A stretch of 64,000 bases of DNA from Caprella mutica (taxonomy: Eukaryota > Arthropoda > Malacostraca > Amphipoda > Caprellidae): contig CANNZV010000514.1 in assembly GCA_947561585.1 (NCBI GenBank), positions 124,001-188,000 on the forward strand. The letters are read 5' to 3'. This document shows, piece by piece, positions 24,985-39,204 of the stretch (its first letter is position 1; every line of letters begins with the position of its first letter). The notes below the pieces were generated by a model. That model was not told the DNA's origin, did no database searches, and worked only from the letters and a program-made list of their open reading frames with translations. The position numbers and the translations under genes were made by a program.

Positions 24985-27900
24985 CTGTAAAAATAATACT
25001 GAAATTTCACAGTGAAAAATAATTCACATAAAAAGAAGCATGCTGAAAATAAAAAAACGTTTACAAGTGGAACGTAAACGTTTCAAGTCGATATTTAATC
25101 GTTTTCAGACTAGGAAGCACATGTTCCCCTAATAACTATATAAAAGGCACTACACCATATCGCTAAATAGTGTAAATACACTGATAAAATACACATTAGC
25201 TGATTAACCTCTTACAGACCAGTGTGCCATTATTGCCATGCTATTCATACGATGGTGAGATAAGCAACACAGTTACTTCTTATCAGTAGATACGGTATTT
25301 CAATGGGAATATTTGACATTGATAATCATAGTCGTTAATCAACTTCTGCTATAGATAGTCTCTAGCAGATGAAAATATATACAAAGGACTTTAAAGAAGC
25401 AGTCAGATAGAAAATAACGAAGGGAAAAGTAAGGAATGATATAAATACAAATATAGCAAGATGAAGTGAATCAAACTAGACATAAAATTGTATTTAAATA
25501 TTACCTGTTGTACCACATTAATTAATGTATGTTCTTTTTGGCCTGTGACAATTTTAGCAGAGTTTTACAAACTATATGCACTAAGAATGTATCTATTTGT
25601 TAATATATATTAACACCATTAATCCCTTAAAGTATCCAGATGCATTAGGGATAGCATCCACATTCACATCTGTATTCATACATTACAACGTACGTACGTA
25701 TGGTAGTACACACTTAGGGTCAACCACTAGCGTAAAGGTCAAGGTCAGCACAGAAGAGTCTTTTCTACAATGAAACATATAAAAAAACAATATGGAATAT
25801 AATGACCGATAAGAAGCCTTCACAGTTTGCATACAATAAGGTGCTTAAAATTAAAGAGTATGTATGTAAATACAATGTAAATACACTAGTTATGATATTG
25901 TAATGGTAAGACAATGGCTTGGAGGTTAATTACACTATTCATCAATATGGAAATAAATAAAAAGGAAGATTTAATATACAAGTTAGGATTTAGAAAAAAT
26001 GTCAGTTGAAATCTTAAAAGCAATTAATTAAAAATAAATCATTTGAGCTTAAAAAGTATTATTCGAATAAACTTGAAGTATTAAATTTGTCTTTTTTATG
26101 ATAACACATAAGTACTGTAATATCTTTTACATTATATAAATAAATATGTATTAATTAGATCAACTCAAAGGAAAGGCTCTCAAGCGAATAAAATAATATT
26201 CCATTTGTTGAATATGAAAGTGATTCTATTTTTCTGCGATAGAATAACTTTTTCTGTTATTCACAATAACAAACATAATTGAAATGAAAGTTCAATATAG
26301 CGTTCAGTAACGCTGAAAAGCAGCGTGACAGCGTAGGTAGGTATTTACCTCTCAATACTTTCACTCAAAAATATAAAATAAAATATATTAACAAATAAAT
26401 GGTATGGTAAAACTATAGTGCAAAATGGTTACAGTGTTTGAATAATTTCAAACTAAAAACTACTAAAATTAGAACTTTTTAAAGTTACAGTTGATATAGA
26501 ATTGAAAGATAATTATGAATAAAACAGAAATTATACATATATATAATCAATGAGTAATGTTTAATCAAAAAAATGTTGAAAGGATTTTAGTATTATACAT
26601 TGCGATTATATATGCGTAAATTATAGTACTATATATGTAAATTAAGCATTCAGCATCAGTATTGATTTTCTAATTGTTAAAATTATCTGATGACTATTAT
26701 ATTCATATGTACATTCAATGTGCTATTTATGTTTTCAGTAGAATATATTCATAATTTAAATATTTAAAAAAATATTAATTTATACTTCTGGCTCATCAGT
26801 AAAATCTTCATTTTTTCAATAGGTCATTAATGTAAATTAAATCATTGATAATTTATTGATATATCATTAATTCATTATAAATATCACTTAAAAGTAACAC
26901 ACACGCATATTCATAATGTTCAAACTGTTCAAAGCAGGTCAATGTGACCCACAGACATTCGGTTTGCCTCTGCCAGTAATTGATGTCATGCTAAAAAGTG
27001 CATGAATTGCCATTGTGCTTTTTATTGCAGTGTTTTTTCGGATTTTTAGCGAATAGTGAAAGTAAAAATTTGGCCACACTATGAAGTTGGCAGAGATTCT
27101 GAGAAAAAACTTTATTTATTTAGGGGAAAATTGGCAATGATTCACCCTAGCGAAGAGAATGAAAATAATAATAAATAAATGATAACATTTATTTTCAACT
27201 GGATCTCATTGGAGAGAACTGACTGAGAAAAAAACAATTACACCAAATTGAATTTACATCAATCTCTTACACATACGTAGTATATGCTACATGTATGCTG
27301 TACAAACTAATTGTTTTATTTTGAATGTATTTCTTAAGAAGGAAAAGCCAAAGGTAAATAGTGAGTTAAATCAACACACTGAATTAATCAGAGTGTAACT
27401 CACTATCAAAGCAACGAGAGAGTTAGAATAAACACTTAATAACGGCCTGATGAATATGGAGATTAAACATATTTACTAGAGTATAGTACAGTAAACAAAA
27501 TATTAATGTATAAATAGTACCAAGGAGTTCGATAATTCGAACTCGATCTGGACCTTTAAATTGCTATTATTATTGGAGATATTTGACTATTAGCTATTAT
27601 ATGAAAAACTCGTATGAATCACAAAAAAATCTATTTATGAACAAATTCCTAATAGAAAATCTTTTTAATAGATTAAATTCAAATTCAAATTCAATAAAAC
27701 TATATTAACCCTACCCAACTAACTGGAATTGATGTACCATTAATTTCTTTAATAGTTTGGTAGGAATATATTAAATGTTAATAATAAATAAATACCCACT
27801 AAATTGCTACAAAGCTAAAAAGTCCTTCCAAATCCAATCAATTCCTGACAATAGCATCTCATTCCCAATCCACAGGTCTGTTCTCATTTGCAGTTAAGTA

Positions 27901-28092
27901 ATTTAATTAGTGTTTCAGAGTTCATTTCACCAGCCTATTCAGAATTACATTTTTATTTGTTATTTTATCTCTTTTCTTAACCCAGTTGACTTTTTATCAT
28001 CTGCCCTTGACTCCAAAGTCTAAAGGCATCAAAACATAACGGAACAAAAAACAGAAAGCAATTGCAATACCGACCAAATACTATGCGGCTAC
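24985..28092. other. Non-coding AT-rich stretch
   Basis: No convincing exon or array in about 3 kb. A fragment with GGTCAAGGTC near 25,735 recalls the CCTTGACC dispersed repeat. It lies inside the proposed intron. Confidence 0.5.
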
Positions 28093-28675
28093 TATGAAAT
28101 AATGGCAAGTATGTAGTAGGTAGTACTATGTAATAATGACAAGTATGTACTAGGTAGTACTATGTAATAATGACAAGTATGTACTAGGTAGTACTATGTA
28201 ATAATGGCAAGTATGTACTAGGTAGTACTATGTAATAATGACAAATATGTACTATGTAGTACTATGTAATAATGACAAGTATGTACTAAGTAGTATTATG
28301 TAGTAATGGCAAGTATGTACTATGTAGTACTATGTAATAATGACAAGTATGTACTAGGTAGTACTATGTAGTACTATGTAATAATGACAAGTATGTACTA
28401 TGTAGTACTATGTAATAATGACAAGTATGTACTAGGTAGTACTATGTAGTAATGGCAAGTGACATGGGTTACTATGTAGTAATGGTAAGTAACATGGGCT
28501 ACTATGTAGTAGTGGCAAGTGACATGGGTTAATATGTAGTAATGGCAAGTGACATGGGTTACTATGTAGTAATGGCAAGTGACATGGACTACTATGTAGT
28601 AATGGTAAGTAACATGGGTTACTATGTAGTAATGGCAAGTGACATGGGTTACTATGTAGTAATGACTAGGTGACA
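28093..28675. repeat. Two adjoining arrays: 34-bp then 30-bp units sharing ACTATGTA words
   Basis: From 28,093 to about 28,433 there are about ten copies of a 34-bp unit (AATGACAAGTATGTACTAGG then TAGTACTATGTAAT). From 28,434 to 28,672 there are eight copies of a 30-bp unit (GGCAAGTGACATGGGTTACT then ATGTAGTAAT). The second unit looks derived from the first, with the GTATGTACTAGG part replaced by GTGACATGGG. Confidence 0.93.
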
Positions 28676-31600
28676 TAGGTTACAATATAGTCCTATTATT
28701 TGTATATTCTCCTGCAACGAGTAAACAGTATTTATTTTTATAATATTTCTTCAAGGTCCTTTATTATTTAATTATAATCAAATTCCTATACATATGTAAT
28801 TTACATAGGCGTAATTTTTTAACAAATTCAACCCCTATAATTATAATTAAGTATAGACAAATAAATTGAATTAGTATTTCAGTGATGTTTTGAATAAAAA
28901 CAGATATTTTGAACATTGAAGGTAGTGTTTAATAATCACAGTCTATATTAAAATATCTAATAATAGTTATTTCTTCTCTTGAACCAGGCAATAATTGCTT
29001 TAATTCAATTACAAGCATTTGTCTACAATACTTAATGTTAACCTTCAGAAAAAACATTGAGTAAAAGCTATAAGATAAGAAACAATTTAATATATTTTAA
29101 TGCAGTGATGTAAGAAACTCTCATGAAATAAATTGGTAGAAAGTAAAAGTAATTTGAGATTTATTTCACATGCAATTTATCCGATTAAAATAAATCATTT
29201 TTTATCTAAATTTCAGTACGTGCAATAAGTATGAAGGAGTTTAAAATATAAATCTAATATTGTATAATTACTGCGTTTTAACGAATTGAAAGACTCTATA
29301 TTATAGAGATAATAAATCTCAAATTAAATAACTGATGAAAAATGAAGACAATTTTAGCAAAGGTTAGACTGCTGGAAATGATCTAGATTATTACTCATCA
29401 GATAACAGTGACTGTAACAGTGACTGTGACAGTGTTAAATGTCACAGCAGAGTAATGTAGTCACGAAATAGTCACAAGAGTATGAGCGTGAGAAACTAGT
29501 CACCACAGCCCGGCAAAAATAACCATTAGACATCTCAGTCGTTGTTTCCAAACAGAACTAATGGACGCTTTATCTAACTCTTTTGATAGATCAATATTAT
29601 ATACTATAATAGAATGTATGAAAAATAATAAATATATAAACAATTGAGACACTAAAAGGTAACGATGCATTGTGATTCAGATGTTGCAAGTCCATTCAAT
29701 AAATATTTGGCAACGCTTTTGTACCTCAGACGTGACTTCTTGAAGCTAACTTCTGACCGCTACAACAATGGGCAATGCGATAAAAAACGGCAACTATGTA
29801 CGTCATAGTTAGATTATATGAATAATGTAACTATAACGTATGTATTGACGTGTTAAATAATATTATAGTGTCATAGTTTGTATTAATGTGTTTGTTTTAA
29901 TTGGAAAGCATGCTTTTAGGTCAAATTTGTCATCACATTTTATATATGGAGGAGAAAACTGTAAACAAGATTTCAATCCTAATATTTCATTTAATTTTCG
30001 TCATTAATTTTGAAGATTTTTCATAAATGTTATAGAGTGTTTTTCTTAATTATTGTAAACAGTTTTTTAAATCACTCAAAAAAATTTTTTATAGTAATCG
30101 TTAAAAACAGTTTAGAGTAATAACATTTGCACCTCTTCCTTATGAGCATCAATAAAACATTATAAAATAGTACCGTTATCTCATTGACCATTAAATAGAT
30201 AATGTAGTGAATACTACAGATATAGAGTACACACGAACACACACACACACTTTCTATTTTAAAATACCAATTCAAAAACTAGTTTTGCTATTATGCGGGA
30301 GAGAAAAAAGTAACATGTATAGCTGCTAGATATGCACTGCATCATACTTTCTTTCTGCTCGGCATCGTGAGAAGAAAAAGAACAAGAACGAGAGAAAATG
30401 GTATTGGAATATCATGGCTAGGGGTGATATTCTACAACAATTAAAAAACAACGTTTTGAGAACATTAGATGTACATATTATTTAATAAAATAACACAATT
30501 ATCTTTTATTTTTAAATCACTTATTGAATTGTATACAGTTCATCCATTATATATTACCAAAATAACTCTCATTTAATGTTTCATAATTATTACTAATAAA
30601 TCAAATTAAATATTATAAAGATAAATTCTTGATCAGAAAAACCCACTGATAAGAAGGTTCAAACTTTGCCTTATTTTAAGCACTAAAACAGATTGTACCT
30701 CAACAAAGGTTTACCTGATAAAACCATTTAATTAACTAAAGGTACCAGGATAATACCTTTGACCTGACCAGTGACCACTATAATAGCTAGTAACTAGAAG
30801 GGAAAGTCTCCTACCAGTAATGACTAGAACATACCAATAACTAGTTATTGCTAACTAGTATGCTACTGTGACAATAGCCCAGGCAACAAAGATTTATACC
30901 TGGGATATTAAGGAAATGTCACAGGAATAAATTTTTGTTTCCAGGGAGTCATGTAAAGTAACAAAATATTTCTTAATTTTATATTTTCAATTAAATTTTT
31001 ATTAAATTTGAACAAATTGTTTCATTATTTAAATAATAAGATATTTAGTTCAAATATTCTTAACCTATACATACATCTTAATTCAATCAAATTAAATATC
31101 TCTAACTATACAATATCGAATAAACATATAACATTACGAAATACCATTAATTCAGTGCAGTTTAAATGAACCAAAACATTATACATTAATTACCAGTGGA
31201 AATATAACCAAGCCCTTGAAATACAATCAAAGGTTCTACGGTTGATCAGTAAAGGCCAAAACTACTTAACTCAAGGCTAACATTTAAATTAGTTTAAATA
31301 ATGTAAAGAATACATTACACTAGTTAGCAATACACTACAATAGTTTACCTTGTTTGGTACATAGAAGGTGATCTAGATGATTATGTTTAAATTATGATAT
31401 ATTACAATAAAATACGTTCACTATTTACCATAATTGAAAATAATAAACGATGTATCAATTATTAATTTTAAACTGACTTGTATTAAAAACTTCAAATGAT
31501 ACACTAATTCTAAATACTTTATTTAAGGCGTGTTCCATGTTGTATCTAATTATAGTAAAAAGAAACGCAATAAAGAAAAAAGCTTAATAATCTTTTAGAT

Positions 31601-32019
31601 GGTAGTAGAAGTTTTATGAAATACAGAGGATAAATCGAGTCCTATATCAAATTTATATAATTTATAATATATAATATAATATAATATAATATAACACAGC
31701 TAAAAGCAAACGTCATCCAGTTACACAAGCCATATTTTATGTAAATAGTTCTAACTAAATAAAACAATCAAGCTTTAATAATAAGTTTATTTATTATTAA
31801 ATAACATTTGTTCAGTTTCCAGTGCTCTGTGATATACCCTTGATGTTTATTAATGCTCTGTAACGCCATAACAAATTGGAAAGCAAGTCTGGAACCTGTT
31901 TGTCTCTGTCCCAACAGAAAAAGGCTAAAAATAAATGGCATGTAAAGGAGAGAAAATGTAGAGGATTTTGTAGTGGAATAGGAAAGAATAGTTAGAAAAT
32001 TAGAATATTTATAGTTTTG
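28676..32019. other. Non-coding AT-rich stretch
   Basis: Only minor simple repeats were seen: AACAGTGACTGT/GACAGTG near 29,405-29,435, an AC run near 30,238-30,250, TAACTAG words at 30,785-30,865 and an ATAAT run near 31,660-31,695. No exon recognised. Confidence 0.45.
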
Positions 32020-32195
32020 TATAATGAAATAAATGTTATATTTGGAATGAAATAAATGTTATATTTTGAATGAAATAAATGTTAAATTTATAATCAAATA
32101 AATGTTAAATTTATAATCAAATAAATGTTAAATTTATAATCAAATAAATGTTAAATTTATAATCAAATAAATGTTAAAATTATAATGAAATAATG
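32020..32195. repeat. 23-bp minisatellite, ~7 copies
   Basis: Copies of a 23-bp unit (AAATGTTAAATTTATAATCA plus AAT). The first copies differ (TTATATTTGGAATGAAAT), so the array grades into a diverged left edge. Confidence 0.9.
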
Positions 32196-33525
32196 TTATT
32201 CTTGGACAATATCAGACAGAAGCAATAAATAAATAAATCTTATAAATTGTACTCAAACATTTTGTACTTCATACATAAGCATTTATTTAAATTGTATACA
32301 ATGCAATTCTTTTTAAAATACGCAGGTCTGAGTTTATTTTTGTCCAAATCATCCAATGTTTAGTTATTTCCACTGCCACAGTCACCCCTGGCATTTACTA
32401 AATGCTAAATCTTGCCGTTAATATCTACTAAACCTTTAAAATGAGAGCAACACTTTATTTTGGAAATAACACGAGAATAATTTAGTCAAAGCTTCTCCTT
32501 TGAAGTAAAAATAATTAGTTACGTAAAGTTAGAGAAAAGAATTTTAGTGCAGAAAAGTGAGAGATAATATTGTAAAGCATTGTCACCATTCAGAAATAAA
32601 GTGACTTACGTAAATAAGAAATAATAAAATATTTAAAAAAGAAAAGAAAAAGAAAAATTTTAACACTCTAAAAATTAAAAAGTTAAAATTAAAATAGTTT
32701 CAATTATTTTACAAATAATTTTTAAAATACTGAAAATAAAAAGACAATCATGAATACAAAGATGTTTTTAATATTTATATTGCAATTGTTAAAATATTTA
32801 AATATTGCGCAAACAATAGAATATTTTGCAATTTTAATCGTCGTCAACTAGTGGAATAAGAAAAACAGACTGGTTTTTCAGAAGTTCATTCTATAAAAAC
32901 AGAACTGGCATTTTATCACCCAATTCATTTTTCTTACGAGTCTAAATTTAATATCTCCCAAATTTCATCATTGTCACATGGATTCAAAGTACGTTACTAA
33001 ATTACTACTAATTATTACCAATAATTGCATTACATAATCTGTTTCATTATGCAGATACAGAAGAACTATAAGAAATTAGCACCGTGAAGCAACAAAAGCA
33101 TATGACAAAAAAAGCAATGCCAAAATTTCACAGTCACTATTTAAGGTATTGGTGTCTCAGTGTAAAACTGCAGAGTCATCTTGCAAGTAATTTAACATTG
33201 CAAGAAATAATGTAATTTATTCACCATTAATTCATCAAACAATCCAATACATCAAAAGTCATTCCTTATAATCATTAAAATACATGAATAATAATATTGC
33301 TAATATTTAATCAGCTCAACCATAAAATAACTTCAGATTTCATCAATTACTGTCTAAATTATCTAACCTAATTATTTACGAAACAAGTCAGAGCATTTAA
33401 TCATTTATTTACCAATTTGTTGAGGCAATTAATCATATGTTTAATCACACCTCAGCCCATAATCAGGGTATTAATCCGCTAAAATCCCACGTTACAGCGA
33501 CTGCTTTCACTTTTGCCCACCAGAC
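32196..33525. other. Non-coding AT-rich stretch
   Basis: Nothing recognised beyond poly-A/T tracts (for example around 32,630-32,760). Inside the proposed intron. Confidence 0.5.
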
Positions 33526-33620
33526 TGTACCGTCTAAAGTCTAAACATTAGACTGTACCGTCTAAAGTCTAAACACCAGACTGTACAGTCCAAAGTCTAA
33601 ACATTAGACTGTACCCACTA
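33526..33620. repeat. 28-bp minisatellite, ~3.5 copies
   Basis: Copies of a 28-bp unit (AGACTGTACCGTCTAAAGTC then TAAACATT). The unit contains a short internal near-palindrome (AGACTGTACCGTCT). Confidence 0.88.
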
Positions 33621-33984
33621 AGTTAATCTAAAATAGCCACTTGTTATCTCTACGATTCCTATAATGTGGATCACTTCAATTCTTCACAGGCTTGACTTCA
33701 GTCACCGATAGTACATAGGGTTATTTGTGGGTGATAGTACACAGGTTACTATCGACAACAAACTAGTTACTCGCCGACGCCTTATCTACCGGTAAAATAA
33801 TATTTTGCGTTAGAGGAAGCTATGAATGATAGTGTTGAAATATAATATTAAAAAATATTTCAATTTACTTGAATTTAACATTTTTAGACAAAAATTTTGA
33901 ATGTAACAAAATGAAGACATAATTTACACACGATTGAAAAAAGAACTTACGTCTGAAATATTCTCAATGCTTTGAAAATACTTA

Positions 33985-34118
33985 GGTTACATTTACACCA
34001 GTTAGAGGTTACATTTACACCAGTTAGAGGCTACATTTACACCAGTTAGAGGTTACATTTACACCAGTTAGAGGCTACATTTACACCAGTTAGAGGTTAC
34101 ATTTACACCAGACAAAGG
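33985..34118. repeat. 22-bp minisatellite, ~6 copies
   Basis: Copies of GGTTACATTTACACCAGTTA plus GA, alternating GGTTACA and GGCTACA. The last copy is altered to CAGACAAAGGG. Confidence 0.92.
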
Positions 34119-36452
34119 GTTACCTTTACTCATTTCATCGTCGCACAGCTGTTCAGTAATTGTCGTCAGTTTAACCACCTGACAAATTAGTCGTCTGAGT
34201 ACTTTCTAGCGTCAGAAAAAAGGTTCCCAGTGAACTGCATATCTTTAATTAGTGGGAATATCAGCCAGGTGCAATGCCTTCTTCCAATGAGTAAAAATGG
34301 CGTCATTTTCATTCAAGATACTCTATATTTATTATAGGAGACATACAAGCACTTTCTGATATATTTGTTCTCAAAGAACATATGTACGAGATATAGAAAG
34401 TAAAGACTACCAACTCATAAAAACTTTAAGAGTATTTACCCACAGGCTAAAACGAGAAAACAGATTCGGAAATAATTAGAACACGAGTTATGAAACTAAA
34501 CTTCAAAAAACTGTTATTATGGTAACATGTATAAAATATATCCGCATTATTTCACCTCTATAGTTATAGTTTGCAGTTGTTGCACAATTTAAAGGTAAAA
34601 CATTGAAGACCGTTGAGATTTGCATCCAGAAGGTTTACCGTAATTATAACTTAGGCAATGTGTAATAACTATGCAACACACGAGGAAATACACCTCCAGA
34701 GGTAAAAAGTGATGCTAAGAAATAAAGCAGGTATAACGGAACAGGAATTAACAATGAAAAGAGGAAGGAATGTTTGAAGCAACGAAATTCTATGGTGAAA
34801 AAGAGATTTTCACAAGATAAATAATTCTACAGTTGGTACAGTGATAAGACATACAAATTGGAGAGATATAATTAAGCAATTGTGTATACTTTGAGAAAAC
34901 TGTGAATTCCACTTTTGAGCATTAGTAAGGCTCATAATTTTAAGTTTTGATCTTACTATAGTTTTTATACGAGAAACACTAAGTAACATCAGTGAAGGCA
35001 ATAAAAAATTTGGTATTTTAAAAGTAAACTTTGTTAGTTAGTACCTTATCGTTTAACGAAATACTGAAGGTATATTTTGACTGGAGAAATACTCTCGAAA
35101 GGCGTGACTTCCCATCAAAACACCGCAGTGAAATTGTAGGCCACTGCTAAGTTACTTCTAGGTTACTGCGTCAAATAATTTGTAATTTTTACAGGTTTTT
35201 AATTTAATTTTGTCTATCACCTGTTCTACATACCTTCTAATTTACTATCTTCATCAATATTCTTTCTAAAATCATTCCTTAAATAAAAAGAGTTCAGATA
35301 ACAATCCCTATTTTGAAAATACAAAGCGTCATGAAATAATTTCAATGCTCCATAGAGAGCAATCCACCCGAAAAAATTTAAATCTTATTTTTTAACATAT
35401 TTTTATCAGTAAGTTTCATTTCTTATATTCATAATAGAATATAAGAAAAAAAATTATATCTGTAGATAATAAATAAAAGATTGTCAACACGATGTTCAAA
35501 AATATCTAATCGATAACTAATCGAAAACTTATGAATGTATATCGAAAACTTATGAATACCTGATCGAAAACTTATGAATACCTGATCGAAAATCTAAAAA
35601 GTATCTAATCTGTAAAAGGATCATAATCCGTTCATTTATCGAGCTTATTTAAATCAGTACAAATCATCTGTCGATAATAAAAAATACATAGTAATTCGAC
35701 ATGAGAATGAATATTTCAAGAGTAAAACGTTTTGCTATTTGTTTTAAATAGAATAAAGGATAACGATCCTAAAAATGTGTAAATATGAATAGCATGCAGT
35801 ACAGTTTTAATTATTTATTTTCAAATTGAATATATAAAATTTAAAAAGATATATCATAAAATGGTGACATTGTCGAACCATTTCCATGCTTAATAAATCT
35901 TTTATATTCACAAAATAAAAGAACATTTCAAATACGATACAGACGTATATATGTTACCTTACGTGTGTTTAACAATAATTATTATATGAATAATCATCCT
36001 TTCTTTCTGTCATAATTCTAAGCAACATATCATTATCGTCATAATTCATTATTTAGTATATTTAGTAGTCTGTACCCATTATACAGTGAGTACACTAAAA
36101 ATTTAAAGAACATCAAAATTTATCAAATAAATATATCATGATATTTTTTAACCAATGAGAATATATAACATACGAGTACAAATTAATGGATAATGTAATT
36201 AAAACTGAAATTATCTCCCACATGGTCTTTATCACGATGCAAGACTTACTCAATATATAATAATAAAATACACGGGAAATAAATCATAAGAGGCATTTTT
36301 CTGTAGATATCAATGACGTTATTGCAGACAAGGTTCATTGAATATCTTGCCAAATGCAATCAAACGATAACCAATAATTTAAAGGGGAAAAGTATATCCT
36401 AAAGATATGTCATTATAGATTTTGTCATTAAGTGTAAGAACTACAATCACTT
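34119..36452. other. Non-coding AT-rich stretch with a short 22-bp repeat
   Basis: About four degenerate copies of a 22-bp unit with CGAAAACTTATGAATACCTG lie at 35,515-35,595. The remainder shows no exon. A moderately GC-rich patch around 34,115-34,280 was read in all frames without a convincing coding segment. Confidence 0.45.
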
Positions 36453-36532
36453 CCCAGCAGAAGGTTAGTGTGGGGCCATAGAAGATTAACCACACATAGC
36501 TTCTATGAGCCCCACCATAATTTCTTCCTGGG
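36453..36532. mobile_element. 80-bp hairpin element, array-free relative of the 11.2-kb element
   Basis: The left arm CCCAGCAGAAGGTTAGTGTG then GGGCCATAGAAG and the right arm, reverse complement CCCAGGAAGAAATTATGGTG then GGGCTCATAGAAG, are inverted copies around a 20-bp loop. The arms match the ends of the element at 11,238-12,124 (GAGAAGTTACGGTGGGGCCA then TAGAAG) and its 36-bp array unit. No clean target duplication is visible, which suggests an older insertion. Confidence 0.7.
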
Positions 36533-36703
36533 TAGACTGACGGTGATATTTTTCATTTATTTAATATTTTGACAAAAAGTGATATTTAAAAAAAAATCAT
36601 TCAATAAATATATATTAATCATTTGAAGTTTATAACTATTTCTATCAATAATCACTATTCATTTAGTTAGTCTATAAAATTTCTTATTTAAATTCAAACA
36701 TAC

Positions 36704-36789
36704 CTCTGAGATTTTTGTACATCTTTATGAAGATTTCTACGAGCATCTCCCGAGTTTTCCTTCAGTGACCCCATGATTCGTGGAGCCAT
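36704..36789 (-). CDS. Putative start exon of the minus-strand gene (exon 1 of model)
   Basis: ATG at 36,789 opens 28 codons plus two bases, ending at the donor CAGAG then GTATGT (GT at 36,703-36,702). The peptide begins MAPRIMGSLKENSGDARRNL and continues HKDVQKSQ. The last two bases (AG) join the first base (A) of the exon at 3,739-4,252 to make Arg, giving KSQ-R-IPRIVV. An in-frame TGA lies upstream of the ATG with no ATG between, supporting this start. The block is clearly GC-richer than its surroundings. GC-richer DNA around 37,200-37,290 could be a 5' UTR or promoter. The intron to the next known exon would be about 32 kb, and unseen exons may lie between. No family was recognised. Confidence 0.5.
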
Positions 36790-38549
36790 TCGATAGAAAA
36801 CGGAATTAGAAAACGAAGGCGTGAGTTTACACCACGCTAACTTAAATAACTCTCATCAAATTTGAAGATTTAATAACCACACCAATATGCAATTATTCTA
36901 TAAACGTAAATCAATCAATTTTATCACATTTAAAAATAATAAATAATATTTATAGTATAAATTAAATAGTAGATTTAAAATATCACATCTAGGAATCAAA
37001 TTAAACACTCAATACAATTTGCACGTATTAGGAAGAATTGATAAAAAATTAGCACTTCACAACTATTCGAGTTACATCACGTGCATGGTCAGTTACTATG
37101 CATTTTAACATTATTTAGCAAATGCCAAAATATATCAAAACTTGTCTTCGTAATTATCTAACATTAAGATAATTATAATGTTAAAAGATACTCTTTTAAA
37201 TGAAGTAGAACAATATTGCAACGTCCAGTAACACGGTACACCATACAGGAGACACGAGAGCCACACAACCACTCGCACTGAACGTTAAAATGCAACTGAA
37301 GAATTTAATTTGAACAATAATAGTAATTTTCTTATTTTTCCTTATCACTTAACAAGACTTACTCTTTTGAAGAGCTTCACATTAATAACATCTTCCTAAA
37401 TCAGTTGATTGATTAAATATTCGATATCAATTAAATATTTCCTCAATATATATGGAAACTATAAATACTTAGAGTTAGCTTATATGAAATTTACACTAAT
37501 TAGTTCTAAAATAAACGAATTCTATAAATTAGTTAAGTTAATAGTCATTTTATGATTTCTAAATATAAATCAATAGCTAAATGCTGGAAGGAGCCGAAGG
37601 GCTATTGGAAACTGTTTGCAGGAAACAGGTGTAAATTGCTTTTACCTGTCTATACCTACTTACACTCATACCTACTTACAGTTACTAAAGAGAGTACCTA
37701 GTAACTTTGGGGTAGTGACCACTTCCGCACTTTAGGGTTATTGGGTTTCTTCTGAAAATAACAGTTAATGTATATTGTTTAATTGATGCTCATATCTCCT
37801 TGACTATGAAACAATATATACCTTGATATTTAATGTATAATCATTGCTGTCCAATACAAAGTATAAAATACATAGCCTTAGGGTTTATATAAGGTATACC
37901 ACTTTAACTGACAGGAAATTATAGTTACTATAATAGCAAATATTTTATTTACTAGAAAATATACAAAAACTATACCAGCATACTACATCAGAAACTATAC
38001 CAGCATACTATTTCATATACTACCTATTATACCTTTTAAGTACCAGAGACTATGTATAATTCATATTCAAAAACTAATGAAAGTGAACAAGAAATTCCAC
38101 TAATAGTATATAACTGAAATATATATAGTGAAATAAAGAGGTTTGGCATTTTTACCGGTAACTTTAAATCAATGTTCAATATTTTTTTATATATTTCTAC
38201 CTTGCCAACATGTAATGATATTGAATTACCTGTTATTTAAGAAATTGAATAAGTATTTCTTTCATCCATTGTATGGTAAATTCGAACTAAAGCACCGGTC
38301 TGTTCTTCAAACAAGTGTACCTACTTTGGGTGTTTTGCCCTGGCTTTTGCCGAGAGCGACCTACATCCTGTCCCACCCTATTATATCCTGTCTATTCATC
38401 CTACAGACCTACACCATCACCTACTGAAGGTAATGTAGGTGGTACAGCAGTCCAGGACAGTGACTGCTATTGATTTATAATGAGTTGAGTAGTTCTTATG
38501 GTTGTTGTAACTTCTGCTCGAATGAACTCATCCTGAGGGGTGTATAAAA
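36790..38549. other. Upstream region of the proposed minus-strand gene
   Basis: A GC-richer patch at about 37,200-37,290 contains, on the minus strand, GCATTTTAACGTTCAGTGCG. Its TTCAGTG resembles the arthropod initiator (TCAGT). A downstream promoter element could not be matched. Further right is ordinary AT-rich sequence. The plus-strand frame at 38,143-38,427 has no supporting features. Confidence 0.3.
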
Positions 38550-38664
38550 TATAATATTGTTACATAAATTAACAATATTATATAAATTAACAATATTATA
38601 TAAATTAACAATATTATATAAATTAACAATATTATATAAATTAACAATATTATATAAATTAACA
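38550..38664. repeat. 18-bp minisatellite, ~6 copies
   Basis: Six copies of ATTATATAAATTAACAAT run head to tail, nearly identical. Confidence 0.93.
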
Positions 38665-38924
38665 TAGCTTCTTTACTTGATTGGGGTGATGTGTTAAACT
38701 TTTTTTTCACTTTAGGCAAAATTTCTTACATTTTTGTCAATTTAATCATTTGATTAAAATAGTCATTCCTTGGATTAAAGTAGTTATTGCATTGAGGTTT
38801 ATTGAATTTCCTATTTTATAACTTTAAGTGATAGTTAAACTTTATTTATGAGACCTAATGCAATAGATAAACTTAAATTACTATAATAATATATTTGTAT
38901 ATCAATATAATTATATAGAAATAG

Positions 38925-38942
38925 GCACAGCAGATGGCGCTG
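38925..38942 (+). promoter_or_regulatory. CTCF-like motif
   Basis: CACAGCAGATGGCGCTGT differs at a single position from the CTCF core consensus CCASYAGRKGGCRS (first C replaced by A). CTCF is the insulator protein conserved across bilaterians, with an AGATGGCGC-type core in insects. Function is inferred from the motif only. Confidence 0.4.
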
Positions 38943-39204
38943 TAGTCCAGATTAGAACATTAACGAATAGTTTTCATGTAAGATTTGTTCCTAATTGCTC
39001 ATCCATTTTAAGAAATATAATAGAAGTAATTAGGTATAAACTACTAAAATAAACATTCATCCAGTGTGATTCCTTTACGTTTTAACTCCCTAGGAACAGT
39101 TATAGATAAAGGAAAAGTAAAGATGGGTGAACTAAATAGCATTCACATTCAATGAAAATAGAGATGATATTCCAACAAAGTTATGTGACTATGATACAGG
39201 TATT

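Noticed and set aside
28398..28676. Tyr/His-rich minus-strand ORFs (VTHVTCHYYI repeats)
   Set aside because: Translation of the 30-bp array. Two frames are open.
38143..38427. 94-codon plus-strand ORF
   Set aside because: No ATG context, motif or splice support. Its composition matches surrounding non-coding DNA.
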